Shown here piece by piece: positions 51,003-60,391 of a DNA stretch of 64,000 nt (positions are counted from its first letter, which is position 1; the number at the start of each line of letters is the position of its first letter). The notes beneath the pieces were generated by a model, which worked only from the letters and a program-made list of their open reading frames with translations, was not told the DNA's origin and made no database searches. Source of the DNA: an uncultured Oscillospiraceae bacterium (GTDB lineage: Bacteria > Bacillota > Clostridia > Oscillospirales > Ruminococcaceae); the NCBI GenBank assembly GCA_934481355.1, contig CAKSPH010000011.1, positions 3,536 to 67,535 of the forward strand. The letters run 5' to 3'. The position numbers and the translations under genes are program-made.

Positions 51003-51983
51003 ATGGAAAGAATCGCATTTTTTGATACAAAGCCCTACGACCGGATATGGTTCGACAGGCTTAACAGGGAATTTGAGATAGAGTATTTTGAAAGCCGCCT
51101 GCGTCCGGAATCCGTCCGGCTGACCGAGGGATTCCGCGCGGTGTGCGCTTTCGTGAACGACGACGTCGGCGAAAGGACCGTGCAGGGTCTGGCGGCTAAC
51201 GGTGTGGAATTAGTCGCCATGAGGTGCGCGGGCTACAACAATGTCGCCCTGGGAGCCGCCCGGGGAAAGCTGCGGGTGGTGAGGGTTCCGGCGTATTCTC
51301 CCTATGCGGTGGCGGAGCACGCAATGGGAATGATACTGATGCTGAACAGAAAGCTCCACAAGGCTTATATCCGCACCCGGGACTTCAATTTCAGCCTGAA
51401 CGGGCTTATGGGGTTCGACCTCCACGGAAAGACCGCCGGGGTCATCGGCACCGGAAAGATAGGCCGGACTTTCATCGGCATCTGCCGTGGATTCGGAATG
51501 AACGTCATCGCAAACGACCCGTTCCCCGCAGAAAACAGCGGGATAACCTATGTCAGCCTGGAGGAGCTTTTCCGGCAGTCGGATATAATCTCGCTGCACT
51601 GCCCTCTCACCGAGGGCACCCGCTGCATTATAAACGAGCAGGCGCTGTCGCTCATGAAGCCGGAAGTCCTTATAGTGAACACCTCCCGGGGAAAGCTCAT
51701 CGACAGCGAGGCGCTCCTGGCGGCGCTGAACGAAAAGCGGATAGGCGGCGCGGCTCTCGACGTTTACGAGGAAGAAACAGACCTGTTCTTTGAGGACAAC
51801 TCAGACAAGATGATAACGGACGACACGCTGTCGCTGCTGGTATCCCGCCCGAACGTGCTGATAACCTCGCATCAGGCTTTTTTCACCAGGGAGGCCATGC
51901 AGAGCATTGCTGAGACCACCCTCCAGAGCATAAGCGACTTTTTCGCCGGGCGGGAGCTTAAATACGAAATAAGAAAGGACTGA
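51003..51983 (+). CDS. D-lactate dehydrogenase / D-2-hydroxyacid dehydrogenase
   Basis: A 326-residue NAD-dependent enzyme that most likely reduces pyruvate to D-lactate. Opening IAFFDTKPYDR is typical of LdhA-type enzymes. Rossmann motif GVIGTGKIGRTF, active-site Arg in VNTSRGKLID, Glu in DVYEEETDLF and His in SHQAFFT. Length is typical. AAGGAGCG precedes ATG 51003. The deacetylase gene starts 5 bp after its stop, so they share a transcript. Other D-2-hydroxyacid substrates are possible. Confidence 0.9.
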   Translation: MERIAFFDTKPYDRIWFDRLNREFEIEYFESRLRPESVRLTEGFRAVCAFVNDDVGERTVQGLAANGVELVAMRCAGYNNVALGAARGKLRVVRVPAYSPYAVAEHAMGMILMLNRKLHKAYIRTRDFNFSLNGLMGFDLHGKTAGVIGTGKIGRTFIGICRGFGMNVIANDPFPAENSGITYVSLEELFRQSDIISLHCPLTEGTRCIINEQALSLMKPEVLIVNTSRGKLIDSEALLAALNEKRIGGAALDVYEEETDLFFEDNSDKMITDDTLSLLVSRPNVLITSHQAFFTREAMQSIAETTLQSISDFFAGRELKYEIRKD

Positions 51984-51987
51984 TATC

Positions 51988-52746
51988 ATGATAATTCTGC
52001 CGGTAACAATGGCGGCAGTCGCCGCTGCGGCTCCGTCCATATCCGAATATTCGCGGTTCGAAAACCTCGACAACACAAAGGTCGCCTACGGCATGGGCGT
52101 GGAGACAGACTCGCAGAACCGCCCGCTGGGGGCGATACAGGCGCAGAAGCAGTATGGAGAGCTGGGCGGGCTGTTCATCGGGGAAAGCGACAGGCAGCGT
52201 ATCTGGCTGACCTTTGACGAGGGCTACGAAAACGGCAAGACCGCCGATATCCTTGATACGCTGAAAGAAAAGAACGTCCGGGCGGTGTTCTTCGTGACAT
52301 ACGACTACTGCAAGCGGAATCCTGAGCTTGTGAAGCGCATGATCGCCGAGGGTCACACTGTCGGGAACCACACATGGAGCCACCCTTCGCTGCCGGAGTG
52401 CTCCCCTGACGAACTGTACTCGGAGCTTTCGCTTCTGCACGAATACGTCCGGGACAACTTCGGGTATGAGATGTACGTCATGCGCCCGCCCAGGGGGGAA
52501 TTCTCCGAGCGGGTGCTCGCCTGCGCAAAGGAGCTCGGCTACACTACCGTGCTGTGGAGCTTCGCCTATCCCGACTGGGACGTGAACAACCAGCCCGACC
52601 CGGAGCAAGCTTTTGAGAAGATAACCGGGAAATCGCACAACGGCGCGGTTTACCTGCTTCACGCGGTGTCCGGGACGAACGCCTCGATTCTCGGCAGGGT
52701 CATAGACTACTGGCGGGCAAATGGCTATGTTATCTCACCGATGTAA
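51988..52746 (+). CDS. PdaA-like polysaccharide deacetylase
   Basis: A 252-residue CE4-type deacetylase. N-terminal hydrophobic segment (about 2-17) probably exports it. NodB motif 1 LTFDEGYENGKT (metal Asp), motif 2 HTVGNHTWSHPS, motif 3 MRPPRGEFSERVL, then LWSFAYPDWD and the C-terminal VYLLHAVS. The TFDEGYENG form and short length match the delta-lactam-making PdaA group that modifies spore cortex peptidoglycan. ATG 51988 follows a GGACTG-type weak site; it is coupled to ldh. Confidence 0.88.
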   Translation: MIILPVTMAAVAAAAPSISEYSRFENLDNTKVAYGMGVETDSQNRPLGAIQAQKQYGELGGLFIGESDRQRIWLTFDEGYENGKTADILDTLKEKNVRAVFFVTYDYCKRNPELVKRMIAEGHTVGNHTWSHPSLPECSPDELYSELSLLHEYVRDNFGYEMYVMRPPRGEFSERVLACAKELGYTTVLWSFAYPDWDVNNQPDPEQAFEKITGKSHNGAVYLLHAVSGTNASILGRVIDYWRANGYVISPM

Positions 52747-52753
52747 TTATAAA

Positions 52754-52780
52754 CGGGCGGAATTTAAGCTGTTCCGCCCG
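52754..52780. terminator. Bidirectional terminator between the deacetylase and the binding protein genes
   Basis: Perfect 9-bp stem CGGGCGGAA / TTCCGCCCG, loop of 9, flanked by A/T-rich sequence on both sides. Confidence 0.82.
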
Positions 52781-52785
52781 AATTA

Positions 52786-53682
52786 TTATTCTGCCGTCGC
52801 GCTTCCGGAAAGCTGTTCAGAAAGCGCCTTAAAAACCTCCGAAAGCCTTGCGGAGGGGCGCTCGAACCTCACGGCGGGGACAAAAAGCACCTTTGCCCCG
52901 GATGATATCATTCCGGAATACGCGGCGTTTCCGGAAATATCCGCTTCGGTAAGGCTGTCCGCAGCTACGATGTACTGCGGCGCTTCCGTTTCACCGGATA
53001 ATTCCGCATAGCCCGCGCCGGTGCAGAGATTCCGCCCGCACAGGGAAAGCACGGCGCTTTCAAAGGTATCGGAACCTGCGGCGGTAAGCTTCGGGGTTAC
53101 ATATATAAATGTCCCGAGCTCCACGCCGGAAGCGGAGATTTTAAGCTCAGAAACCGCCTTTTCCGCCGCAGCTTGTCCCGCTTCGCTGCCGGAGAATACC
53201 CCGGCGGCGGTGCCGTACAGCTTTCCGAAATCCTCCAGTGTTTTCGGCGCGGAAAGCGTGACCACCGTTATCCCGGCGGAATCAAGCGTATACATCTCGC
53301 GCTCGGCAAGCGCGGACATCGTAAATACAACGTCCGGGGAAAGCTCCGTCAGCTTGTCGATATCCGGATTTTCGCTGCTGCCCGCCGTGACCTCCGGAAG
53401 CCCCTCCGGGTAGTCGCAGTAACGGCTGACGGCGCATAACCTGTCGGAATATCCCAGCTCCGCGAGGATCTCAGTCGCCGCCGGGGATAGGCTGGCGATA
53501 CGCTCCGGCTCGGATTCTATCTCCGTGCCGTCCGGGAGCTTTACCGGGAACAGCCCCGGCTCCGCTTCGGCGGTATTTCCGCCAGCAACGATTATCTCCG
53601 ACGGCGTTGAAGATGTCTCGCCATTACATCCGGCGAGCATTACCGCCGCAATAAGTATCGCTGTCGCAAACGCTTTTTTCAT
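52786..53682 (-). CDS. BtuF/FhuD-like substrate-binding lipoprotein
   Basis: A 298-residue periplasmic-binding-protein-like lipoprotein (helical-backbone type). Lipobox VMLAGC near residue 19. RIASLSPAATEILAELGYSDRL and CDYPEGLPEV are typical of cobalamin or siderophore binding proteins; PDVVFTMSAL follows. The permease and ATPase genes of such a transporter are not in this window. It is third in an operon after dusB and DUF815, with a TGATG junction. It may serve a transporter elsewhere. Confidence 0.88.
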   Translation of the reverse strand: MKKAFATAILIAAVMLAGCNGETSSTPSEIIVAGGNTAEAEPGLFPVKLPDGTEIESEPERIASLSPAATEILAELGYSDRLCAVSRYCDYPEGLPEVTAGSSENPDIDKLTELSPDVVFTMSALAEREMYTLDSAGITVVTLSAPKTLEDFGKLYGTAAGVFSGSEAGQAAAEKAVSELKISASGVELGTFIYVTPKLTAAGSDTFESAVLSLCGRNLCTGAGYAELSGETEAPQYIVAADSLTEADISGNAAYSGMISSGAKVLFVPAVRFERPSARLSEVFKALSEQLSGSATAE

Positions 53683-54884
53683 CAGTAATCCAATCCCAGT
53701 TCAATGCGTGAGCTGAGCCAGTCCGTGAACTGACGTGCAATTCTCGGAGAGCGTCCTCCGCGTTTGAGTGCGAAGCGCTCTGCGGCGGCTGTGAGCTCGC
53801 TGTCGTCTATGTCTATCTCCCTGTCCTCGGCGAGCTTTCTGACGATATCGAAGAATATCTCGCGGCTGGGCTGGGTGAACGTTATGAAAAGTCCGAAGCG
53901 GTCTGCAAGGGACATACTCTCGTCCACTGCGTCGCTTCTGCCTATGCTGTCAACGGAGCGGTCCGCATTGGATTCCTTTATCAGCTTGCGGCGGTTGGTG
54001 GTGGAGTATATCAGGATATTGTCAGGACGCGCGGACAGACTTCCGTCAAGGGTCGCCTTTAGTATTCCGAAGCGCTCGTCGTCCTCAGTGAATGCAAGGT
54101 CGTCAATGGTCACGATGAAGTGGAGCGGTACGTCCTTCAGCATATCGAAAAGCTCCGGCAGGCCTGCTATCTCAGCTTTCGGAAGCTCTACCATGCGGAG
54201 TTCCTCGTATTCGTTCAGGATAGCCTTTATCGTGGAGGATTTTCCGCAGCCGCGGTCGCCGTAAAGCAGTACGTTCTGGGCGGGAAGTCCGTTCAGGAAT
54301 GCAATCGTGTTGTCTACCACCTGACCGCGCTGGAGCTCGTAGTTCTTGAGGTCCGTAAGACGGATGGGATCTATATTGTCTATAGGAATCAGTTTCTTGT
54401 CCTTGTAGGTGAACGCCTTGTGCTTTGCAAATTCTCCGGTGCCGTTCTTTGAGGCAAATTTCAGCAGGCGGTCGGCGGTCAGCGTGAACTTTCCGCTTTC
54501 GTACTCCGGAAGCGCGGAATAATCCGCAGTAGCGCCGTCAAGGGAGGAAAGCGCGCCCTTTACCGCGGCGGCAGTGTACTCCTTAACGACCCTTTTCAGC
54601 AGCGCGATATCGTATGCGAGAGCCTTTTTTCTCGGCTCGGTGGGCTGCTTTACGGTCATGGCGAAAAGCGGGGACTTTGAGTACATAACGGCGTCCGTGA
54701 GGTACTCGCCCAGGGTCTTTCCGGTCATGAGAAGCTCAGAGCTGATGTTTGCATAGCCTTTCAGACGCTCTTCCTCGGTCTTTCCGGAATCAAGCCATCT
54801 TATGCCGCGCGCAAACAGCACGTTGTCGTTGAATATCTCCTGGAATACCATAAGAGGCGGGATTTTTTCTTCACATACTTTCAT
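53682..54884 (-). CDS. DUF815-family AAA ATPase
   Basis: A 400-residue DUF815 protein. Walker A GDRGCGKSS near residue 212, Walker B in HFIVTIDDLAF, sensor ILIYSTTNRRKLI, arginine-finger region SLADRFGL and C-terminal RGGRSPRIARQF. The N-terminal 190 residues are helical and poorly known. Function unproven, despite wide occurrence in Firmicutes. It overlaps dusB by 14 nt and the lipoprotein gene by 1 nt. Confidence 0.92.
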   Translation of the reverse strand: MKVCEEKIPPLMVFQEIFNDNVLFARGIRWLDSGKTEEERLKGYANISSELLMTGKTLGEYLTDAVMYSKSPLFAMTVKQPTEPRKKALAYDIALLKRVVKEYTAAAVKGALSSLDGATADYSALPEYESGKFTLTADRLLKFASKNGTGEFAKHKAFTYKDKKLIPIDNIDPIRLTDLKNYELQRGQVVDNTIAFLNGLPAQNVLLYGDRGCGKSSTIKAILNEYEELRMVELPKAEIAGLPELFDMLKDVPLHFIVTIDDLAFTEDDERFGILKATLDGSLSARPDNILIYSTTNRRKLIKESNADRSVDSIGRSDAVDESMSLADRFGLFITFTQPSREIFFDIVRKLAEDREIDIDDSELTAAAERFALKRGGRSPRIARQFTDWLSSRIELGLDY

Positions 54885-55866
54885 TGTCTTTTTCTCCTTG
54901 TTCTGTCCTGATTTCTTCTATAAGGCGCTCTAATTGTCCGAGCGTAGTAAGCTCGCTGCACAGGTTGCGGAATCTCGCCGCCCCCTGCATTCCCTTCAGA
55001 TACCACGAAGCCGGGCGGCGGGCTTCCTTCATGCCGACCTTTTCGCCCTTGTCGGACACTATCAGCCGGATATGCCGCCGCATTATTTCAAGGCGCTCCT
55101 CCGGTGAGGGGTCCGGGGAATAACTCCCGGTTTCAAGGTACTCGCGTATCTGCTGGAAAAGCCACGGTCTGCCGTAGCTCCCCCTGCCGACCATAACAAG
55201 GTCGCAGCCGGTGTATTCATACATTTCGCGGCAGAGCTCCGGAGTGGATACGTCGCCGTTGCCTATCACCGGAATGCTCACCGCCTGCTTGACGGCGCGG
55301 ATAACATCCCAGTCAGCCCTGCCGGAATAGAGCTGCGTTTTTGTCCGTCCGTGGACTGCGACTGCCGCCGCGCCGCTCTGCTCCGCAATCTGCGCTATCC
55401 GGACGGCGTTTATGCTGTTCTCGTCCCAGCCGGCGCGTATTTTCACCGTCACCGGCACAGAAGCGGCTTCCACCGCCGCGCGGACTACCTCCCCGAAAAG
55501 CTCCGGGGTTTTCATCAGCGCGCTGCCCGCGCCCCCGGAAACTATCTTCGGCATAGGGCAGCCGGAGTTTATGTCGATTATATCCGGCTGGAATTTCCCG
55601 GCTATCTTCACTGCCGCCGCCATGAATTCCGGCTCGGCTCCGAAAAGCTGGACAGCCATCGGGCGCTCCCCCGGAGTCACCGAAAGCAGTTCCGCAGTTT
55701 TTCTGTCGTTGTAGCAGAGCCCCTTGCAGCTCGCCATTTCGCCGACTACATAAGCGGCTCCGTATTCCTTTGCCATCTGACGGTAGGCGCGGTCTGCAAC
55801 GCTCGCCATCGGGGCAAGCGCGGCGGTCTTTTCTATCCTGACCCCGCCTATCTGGGTATATTTCAT
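54871..55866 (-). CDS. dusB: tRNA-dihydrouridine synthase
   Basis: A 331-residue FMN enzyme that reduces uridine in tRNA D-loops. TIM barrel with APMASVADRAYR, the catalytic Cys in INSGCPMPKIVSGGAGSALM, VKIRAGWD, VHGRTKTQLYSG, IGNGDVSTPE and MVGRGSYGRPW. Length fits the DusB group. First gene of dusB-DUF815-lipoprotein. GAGGATAA precedes ATG 55866. Confidence 0.94.
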   Translation of the reverse strand: MKYTQIGGVRIEKTAALAPMASVADRAYRQMAKEYGAAYVVGEMASCKGLCYNDRKTAELLSVTPGERPMAVQLFGAEPEFMAAAVKIAGKFQPDIIDINSGCPMPKIVSGGAGSALMKTPELFGEVVRAAVEAASVPVTVKIRAGWDENSINAVRIAQIAEQSGAAAVAVHGRTKTQLYSGRADWDVIRAVKQAVSIPVIGNGDVSTPELCREMYEYTGCDLVMVGRGSYGRPWLFQQIREYLETGSYSPDPSPEERLEIMRRHIRLIVSDKGEKVGMKEARRPASWYLKGMQGAARFRNLCSELTTLGQLERLIEEIRTEQGEKDNESM

Positions 55867-55938
55867 CGTTTATCCTCGCGTTCTGTCGGAATTTCAAATT
55901 ATATTGTACCACAAAATCCAAAAGTGTTCAAGTTGTTC

Positions 55939-55967
55939 TTGTAATTTTCTCAGATTTATGCTATAAT
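55939..55967 (+). promoter_or_regulatory. Promoter of the DUF1624 gene
   Basis: TTGTAA (55939-55944), 17-nt spacer, TATAAT (55962-55967), 44 nt before the start. Confidence 0.72.
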
Positions 55968-56011
55968 GTCATAGATGTTGCACAAACGACCACACACAAG
56001 AGGTACGGGAA

Positions 56012-56794
56012 ATGGAAAATACGCAGAAAAAATCCGGCGCCGGCCGCGTTGGCATTCTGGATGAAATAAGGGGCTTTGCCATAATCTGCATGGTGGTATA
56101 TCACGCCATGTACGACCTGAAATACATATTCGGGCTGGACGTCCCGGTGTTTTTTGAAAGCTGGTTCGATGTTATCCGGGATATTTTCGCGGGAATTTTC
56201 ATATTCATTTCCGGAACCGTCTGCCGGTATTCCTCCAGCAATATCAAACGCGGCGCGCAGTGCTTCCTCATCGGAATGATGATGACGTTCATAATGCCGT
56301 TCTTTACCAGCGGGACTATCATGTTCGGCATACTGCACTTCCTCGGGATCAGCATGATCCTGTTCGGGCTGGGTCAGAAGCTGTTCGACCTGCTACCGTC
56401 ATGGGTGGGTATCGCGGCCAGCATACTGCTTTTTGTGCTGACCATGAATGTTCAGCTGACTTATGTCAGCGGCGTGCCTGCCACCGGCTACATCGGAATA
56501 CCCGGGCTGTTTCAGCTCCACCTGCCGATGCGGGCCTACAATGTCGGCGTGCTGTTTCCGCTGGGGCTTCACGACGCGTCGTTCGCTTCCTCGGATTACT
56601 TTCCTATGCTGCCGTGGTTCTTCCTGTTCATCGCAGGGAGCTATTTCGGCATAATCGCCAGGGGCGGCAGGCTTCCGAAGTTCTGCTATCCCACCCATAT
56701 CAGGTGGCTGGCGACCGTGGGACGATACACTATCTGGATATATGTGCTCCATCAGCCGGTGCTTTATCTGATATTTTCACTTATTTTTCACTGA
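56012..56794 (+). CDS. DUF1624 membrane protein (acyltransferase-like, HGSNAT_cat)
   Basis: A 260-residue integral membrane protein of about seven helices. The start RVGILDEIRGFAIICMVVYHAMYD has the Arg-Gly and His pattern of the DUF1624/acyltransferase-3-like group, probably transferring acyl groups to an envelope sugar. Further helices at about 47-65, 72-105, 113-135 and 190-212; the last has WIYVLHQPVLY with a conserved His. AGAGGTACGGG precedes the ATG. Single gene, followed by the palindromic element at 56863. Confidence 0.88.
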   Translation: MENTQKKSGAGRVGILDEIRGFAIICMVVYHAMYDLKYIFGLDVPVFFESWFDVIRDIFAGIFIFISGTVCRYSSSNIKRGAQCFLIGMMMTFIMPFFTSGTIMFGILHFLGISMILFGLGQKLFDLLPSWVGIAASILLFVLTMNVQLTYVSGVPATGYIGIPGLFQLHLPMRAYNVGVLFPLGLHDASFASSDYFPMLPWFFLFIAGSYFGIIARGGRLPKFCYPTHIRWLATVGRYTIWIYVLHQPVLYLIFSLIFH

Positions 56795-56862
56795 ATAGCG
56801 CTAAATTGTGTCACATCAGGCATAATTATGGACTTGCTTTTTTCCGGCAGATGATATATAAT

Positions 56863-57032
56863 ATATGGTAACCTCTAAAAACCTCCTTCACGGCAGATTT
56901 CTATGACTTATATCATCTGCTTCGTTGTCAAACCTTGAAATACATACAGTATTACTGCGGTTTGACGCCTAGCATCTGATATAAGTCATGCACGAAATCT
57001 GCTCGTGTCCCGGTTTTTAGAGGTTACCATAT
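56863..57032. mobile_element. 170-bp palindromic MITE-like element
   Basis: Perfect 21-bp terminal inverted repeats at 56863-56883 (ATATGGTAACCTCTAAAAAC + C) and 57012-57032. Inside, CAGATTTC, ATGACTTATATCA and GTCAAACC are each matched by inverted copies on the other half (GAAATCTG, TGATATAAGTCAT, GGTTTGAC), so nearly the whole unit folds into one long hairpin around about 56945. No ORF. A 16-nt match to its right end is at 22951-22966. It lies in the gap before lon, whose start is 50 bp away. Confidence 0.8.
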
Positions 57033-57081
57033 GCTATTACCAGCATTACCTTATAGTACAAGAGAAAGGGGAACTTGATAT

Positions 57082-59517
57082 ATGAGTACAGATAAAATCA
57101 CAGCAAAAAAGACCTCAAATGAAATTATCCCTGCTATTTCCCTGCGGGGTCTGGTCGTATTTCCGTCAATGGTGCTCCATTTCGACGTGGGAAGGGAGCG
57201 CTCGGTGAACGCGCTCAAAACTGCCGCGGAGGGCTCCGGACGTATTTTTCTGGTCGCACAGAAGGACGCATCGGTAACCGACCCAGAGCTTTCCGATATG
57301 TACGAGGTCGGCGTTATCGCAGAGGTGCGCCAGCTCCTCACCACGCCGGACGGCTCCACACGGGTGCTTGTCGAGGGCCTGACCCGCGCAAAACGCTTAA
57401 GGCAGACAGGCGGCAAGGATTATCTTGAATTCGAGGTAAAGGAACTCCCTCAGCGTTCCGCGCCCGTTTCCGACAGCACAGCCGCGGCGGCTCTCCGCAC
57501 GCTGAAAAATGTTTTCGCGGAGTACGCGCAGGTCTCCCCGAGAATGCCGCGTGAGCTCTTTGAGGGCATTATGAGCGAGGAGAATCTCGGCGAACTGTTT
57601 GAAAAGGTAGTTTTCAACGTAGTCCTGAAAGTCGAGGACAAGCAGGCTCTGCTTGAGGCAAACGGACTCCTCCGCCGCGTGAAAATGCTGATTGCAATGC
57701 TCGAAAGCGAGATCGAAATAATCGAGACCGAGATAGACATTCAGGAGCAGGTAAAGGAGCAGGTCGATAAGAACCAGCGGGAATATTACCTGCGGGAGCA
57801 GCTCCGCGCGATTTACAGGCAGCTCGGCGAGGGCGACAATCCTCAGGAGGAAGCGGACGGCTACATAGAAAAAATCAGGGCGCTGAATCTCTCCGACGAG
57901 ATAACCGAAAAGCTGGTGGGCGAGGCTCAGAAGCTGGTGAAGATGTCCTATTCCTCACAGGAAGCCGGCGTTATACGCGGCTACCTTGATACTGTCCTTG
58001 AACTCCCGTGGAATGTCAAGACCAGGGATAAGCTGGACATAGACAAGGTCCAGAAACAGCTTGACAAGGATCACTACGGTCTGAAAAAGGTCAAGGAGCG
58101 TATCACTGAGATAATTTCCGTGCGCGCCCTGGCTCCCGACGTAAAGGGGCAGATAATCTGCCTGTACGGCCCTCCCGGAGTCGGCAAGACCTCCATCGGA
58201 AAGTCCATCGCGACCGCCCTCGGCAGGAATTACGCGCGTATCTCCCTCGGCGGCGTCCACGATGAAGCTGAAATACGCGGCCACAGGAAAACATACATCG
58301 GCGCTATGCCCGGACGTATCGCGGCGGCGCTGAAGCAGGCAAAGAGCATGAATCCCGTGCTGCTGCTGGACGAAATCGACAAGATGGGCAGCGACTACAA
58401 GGGCGACCCTGCCTCCGCAATGCTGGAAGTTCTCGACAGCGAACAGAACACCACGTTCACCGACCACTTCCTTGAGATACCGCTGGACCTCAGCGATGTG
58501 CTGTTCATCACGACCGCAAACAGTCTGGACACTATCCCGGCTCCCCTGCTCGACAGAATGGAGATAATCGAGCTTTCCAGCTACACCCGCGAGGAAAAGT
58601 TCAACATTGCAAAGAAGCACCTCCTGCCGAAGCAGCTCAAGAAGCACGGCGAGAAGCCCTCGAACGTGAAGATAACCGACAAGGCGCTGTACTCAGTCAT
58701 CGACTTCTACACAAGGGAAGCCGGCGTAAGAGGTCTTGAGCGAAATATCGCCGATATCTGCCGCAAATCCGCAAAGAAGCTCGTCACAGGCGAAAAAAAG
58801 GTGACGGTCACGGACGAGAATATCACCGATTTTCTCGGCGTGAAGAAGCACCTGCCGGAACACCTCGCGGCCCGCGACGAGGTCGGTCTGGTCAACGGTC
58901 TGGCGTGGACTTCCGTGGGCGGAGTACTCATGCCGCTTGAAGTCCTCGTGCTGGACGGCACCGGCAAGACCGAGTTCACCGGAAGCCTCGGGGAGGTAAT
59001 GAAGGAATCCGCAAAGATAGCGGTCTCCCTCACACGTTCCATCGCAAAGAAATACAACATCGACCCGGAGTTCTGGAAAACAAAGGATATCCATGTTCAC
59101 GCGCCCGAGGGGGCGGTCCCCAAGGACGGTCCGTCCGCCGGCGTTACGCTCACGACTGCGCTTGTATCCGCGCTTTCCGGAACGCCCGTCCGCCGCGATG
59201 TGGCAATGACCGGCGAGATAACACTCCGCGGCAAGGTGCTGGCCATCGGCGGTCTTAAGGAGAAAACCATGGCTGCTTACCGCGCCGGAGTAAAGACCGT
59301 GTGCATTCCCAGGGAAAACGAGCCCGACATTGACGAACTGGACGATGTTGTCAAGAACAACATAAAATTCGTTATTGCGGAGGACATCTCCACGGTTCTG
59401 GAAACTGCGCTCGTACTGCCAAACTGCGCCCCCAAGGAAAAAGCGCCGCTGAAGCGTCGCAGCTCCCGCGCAAAGGTAAAGCCAGAGGAAAAAGTACCGG
59501 TCCTGACCGCTAACTGA
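57082..59517 (+). CDS. lon: ATP-dependent protease Lon
   Basis: An 811-residue Lon. N-terminal substrate-binding domain (about 10-205, [22 protein letters not shown]), coiled coil (about 215-280), AAA+ domain with Walker A GPPGVGKT at 363-370, Walker [11 protein letters not shown], and the protease domain with nucleophile S685 in KDGPSAGV and K728 in GLKEK. A basic tail of about 25 residues follows. It degrades misfolded and regulatory proteins. AAAGGGG lies 10 nt before the ATG. The palindromic element is directly upstream, so its transcript may start within or before that hairpin. Confidence 0.97.
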   Translation: MSTDKITAKKTSNEIIPAISLRGLVVFPSMVLHFDVGRERSVNALKTAAEGSGRIFLVAQKDASVTDPELSDMYEVGVIAEVRQLLTTPDGSTRVLVEGLTRAKRLRQTGGKDYLEFEVKELPQRSAPVSDSTAAAALRTLKNVFAEYAQVSPRMPRELFEGIMSEENLGELFEKVVFNVVLKVEDKQALLEANGLLRRVKMLIAMLESEIEIIETEIDIQEQVKEQVDKNQREYYLREQLRAIYRQLGEGDNPQEEADGYIEKIRALNLSDEITEKLVGEAQKLVKMSYSSQEAGVIRGYLDTVLELPWNVKTRDKLDIDKVQKQLDKDHYGLKKVKERITEIISVRALAPDVKGQIICLYGPPGVGKTSIGKSIATALGRNYARISLGGVHDEAEIRGHRKTYIGAMPGRIAAALKQAKSMNPVLLLDEIDKMGSDYKGDPASAMLEVLDSEQNTTFTDHFLEIPLDLSDVLFITTANSLDTIPAPLLDRMEIIELSSYTREEKFNIAKKHLLPKQLKKHGEKPSNVKITDKALYSVIDFYTREAGVRGLERNIADICRKSAKKLVTGEKKVTVTDENITDFLGVKKHLPEHLAARDEVGLVNGLAWTSVGGVLMPLEVLVLDGTGKTEFTGSLGEVMKESAKIAVSLTRSIAKKYNIDPEFWKTKDIHVHAPEGAVPKDGPSAGVTLTTALVSALSGTPVRRDVAMTGEITLRGKVLAIGGLKEKTMAAYRAGVKTVCIPRENEPDIDELDDVVKNNIKFVIAEDISTVLETALVLPNCAPKEKAPLKRRSSRAKVKPEEKVPVLTAN

Positions 59518-59528
59518 TAATGATTCCA

Positions 59529-59554
59529 CCGCCGGGGGCGACAACTCCCGGCGG
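59529..59554 (+). terminator. GC-rich hairpin between lon and ysxC
   Basis: Stem CCGCCGGG (59529-59536) with CCCGGCGG (59547-59554). It lacks a T-run, so it may only attenuate or protect the transcript. Confidence 0.4.
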
Positions 59555-59572
59555 CTTGATTTAAGGTGACTT

Positions 59573-60175
59573 ATGAACTACAACAACGCAGAATTTTTTA
59601 CATCTTATGGCAGTTTCAAGCAGATCCCGAAATCAGACCGCACCGAGATCGCGTTTTCCGGGCGCTCAAACGTGGGCAAATCTTCGCTCATCAACAAGAT
59701 ATTCAACCGGAAGAATCTGGCAAGGGTCAGCGCGGTTCCCGGAAAGACCGCCACGATAAACTTTTATCGGCTGGAAAATCTGTATTTCGTTGACCTGCCC
59801 GGATACGGCTACGCAAAGGTATCCAAGTCCGAAAAGGAGCGCTGGAGCGGGCTTATCGAGGGGTATCTCCACGACGACCGCGAACTTGCGCTGATGTTCC
59901 AGCTCATAGATTTCCGCCACCCTCCCACAAAAGACGACGTGATGATGGTGAACTTCCTTATCGACAGCGAAATTCCGTTCGTTGTGATACTCACCAAGGC
60001 GGACAAGCTCTCGAAAAAACAGCGCGAGGAGCGCCGCGCGGCTCTGATGACCGAACTTCCCTGCGCCGAGGATATCACGATAATCGAATTTTCCGCACAG
60101 ACCGGCGAGGGTCGCGACGATATCCGCACTATCATAGAGGAGATCGCCGCAGAGGACGAGGAAGAAAAAAAGTAA
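59573..60175 (+). CDS. ysxC: Ribosome-assembly GTPase YsxC/EngB
   Basis: A 200-residue TRAFAC GTPase needed for 50S assembly. G1 GRSNVGKSS, G2 PGKTATINFY, G3 DLPGYGYAKV, G4 TKADKLS, G5 FSAQTGEG. AAGGTGAC precedes the ATG. It follows lon by 55 bp, the same lon-ysxC order as in many Firmicutes, and probably shares its transcript. Confidence 0.96.
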   Translation: MNYNNAEFFTSYGSFKQIPKSDRTEIAFSGRSNVGKSSLINKIFNRKNLARVSAVPGKTATINFYRLENLYFVDLPGYGYAKVSKSEKERWSGLIEGYLHDDRELALMFQLIDFRHPPTKDDVMMVNFLIDSEIPFVVILTKADKLSKKQREERRAALMTELPCAEDITIIEFSAQTGEGRDDIRTIIEEIAAEDEEEKK

Positions 60176-60193
60176 AAAAATTTCAGAAAACAC

Positions 60194-60222
60194 TTGACAA
60201 ATCAGATTTGTCGTGATATAAT
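60194..60222 (+). promoter_or_regulatory. Promoter of rplJL
   Basis: TTGACA (60194-60199), 17-nt spacer, TATAAT (60217-60222): perfect consensus. Confidence 0.93.
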
Positions 60223-60227
60223 AATTA

Positions 60228-60345
60228 TGCTGTTCTGAAGACAGCAGGCTGACGAAGGTCTATAATGGTTAAAACCGCCTGCCGAGGAATGGGAATTAGA
60301 TAAACGTCTACTCCCTTTCTGTCTGACAGAGAGGGATTTTTTTCT
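60228..60345 (+). ncRNA. Ribosomal protein L10 leader
   Basis: Leader RNA between the rplJ promoter and gene. It has the conserved L10/L12-binding region: GAAGACAGCAGGC, a bulge, then CCGCCTGCCGAGG, followed by an attenuator hairpin. L10-L12 binding is expected to favour termination, giving autoregulation of rplJL. Confidence 0.9.
60312..60343 (+). terminator. Attenuator of the L10 leader
   Basis: A 10-bp stem, TCCCTTTCTG with CAGAGAGGGA (one G-U), loop TCTGA, followed by seven T, upstream of the rplJ start. Confidence 0.9.
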
Positions 60346-60391
60346 GATCTCCTTATCTGAACAGCGCAAATTTAGTAAAGGAGTGAAATTT

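Noticed and set aside
50139..52746. Possible vancomycin-resistance-like cluster (VanR-like regulator, sensor, D-2-hydroxyacid dehydrogenase)
   Set aside because: No D-Ala-D-Lac ligase or VanX-type dipeptidase is present, and the dehydrogenase looks like fermentative LdhA. The deacetylase is PdaA-like.
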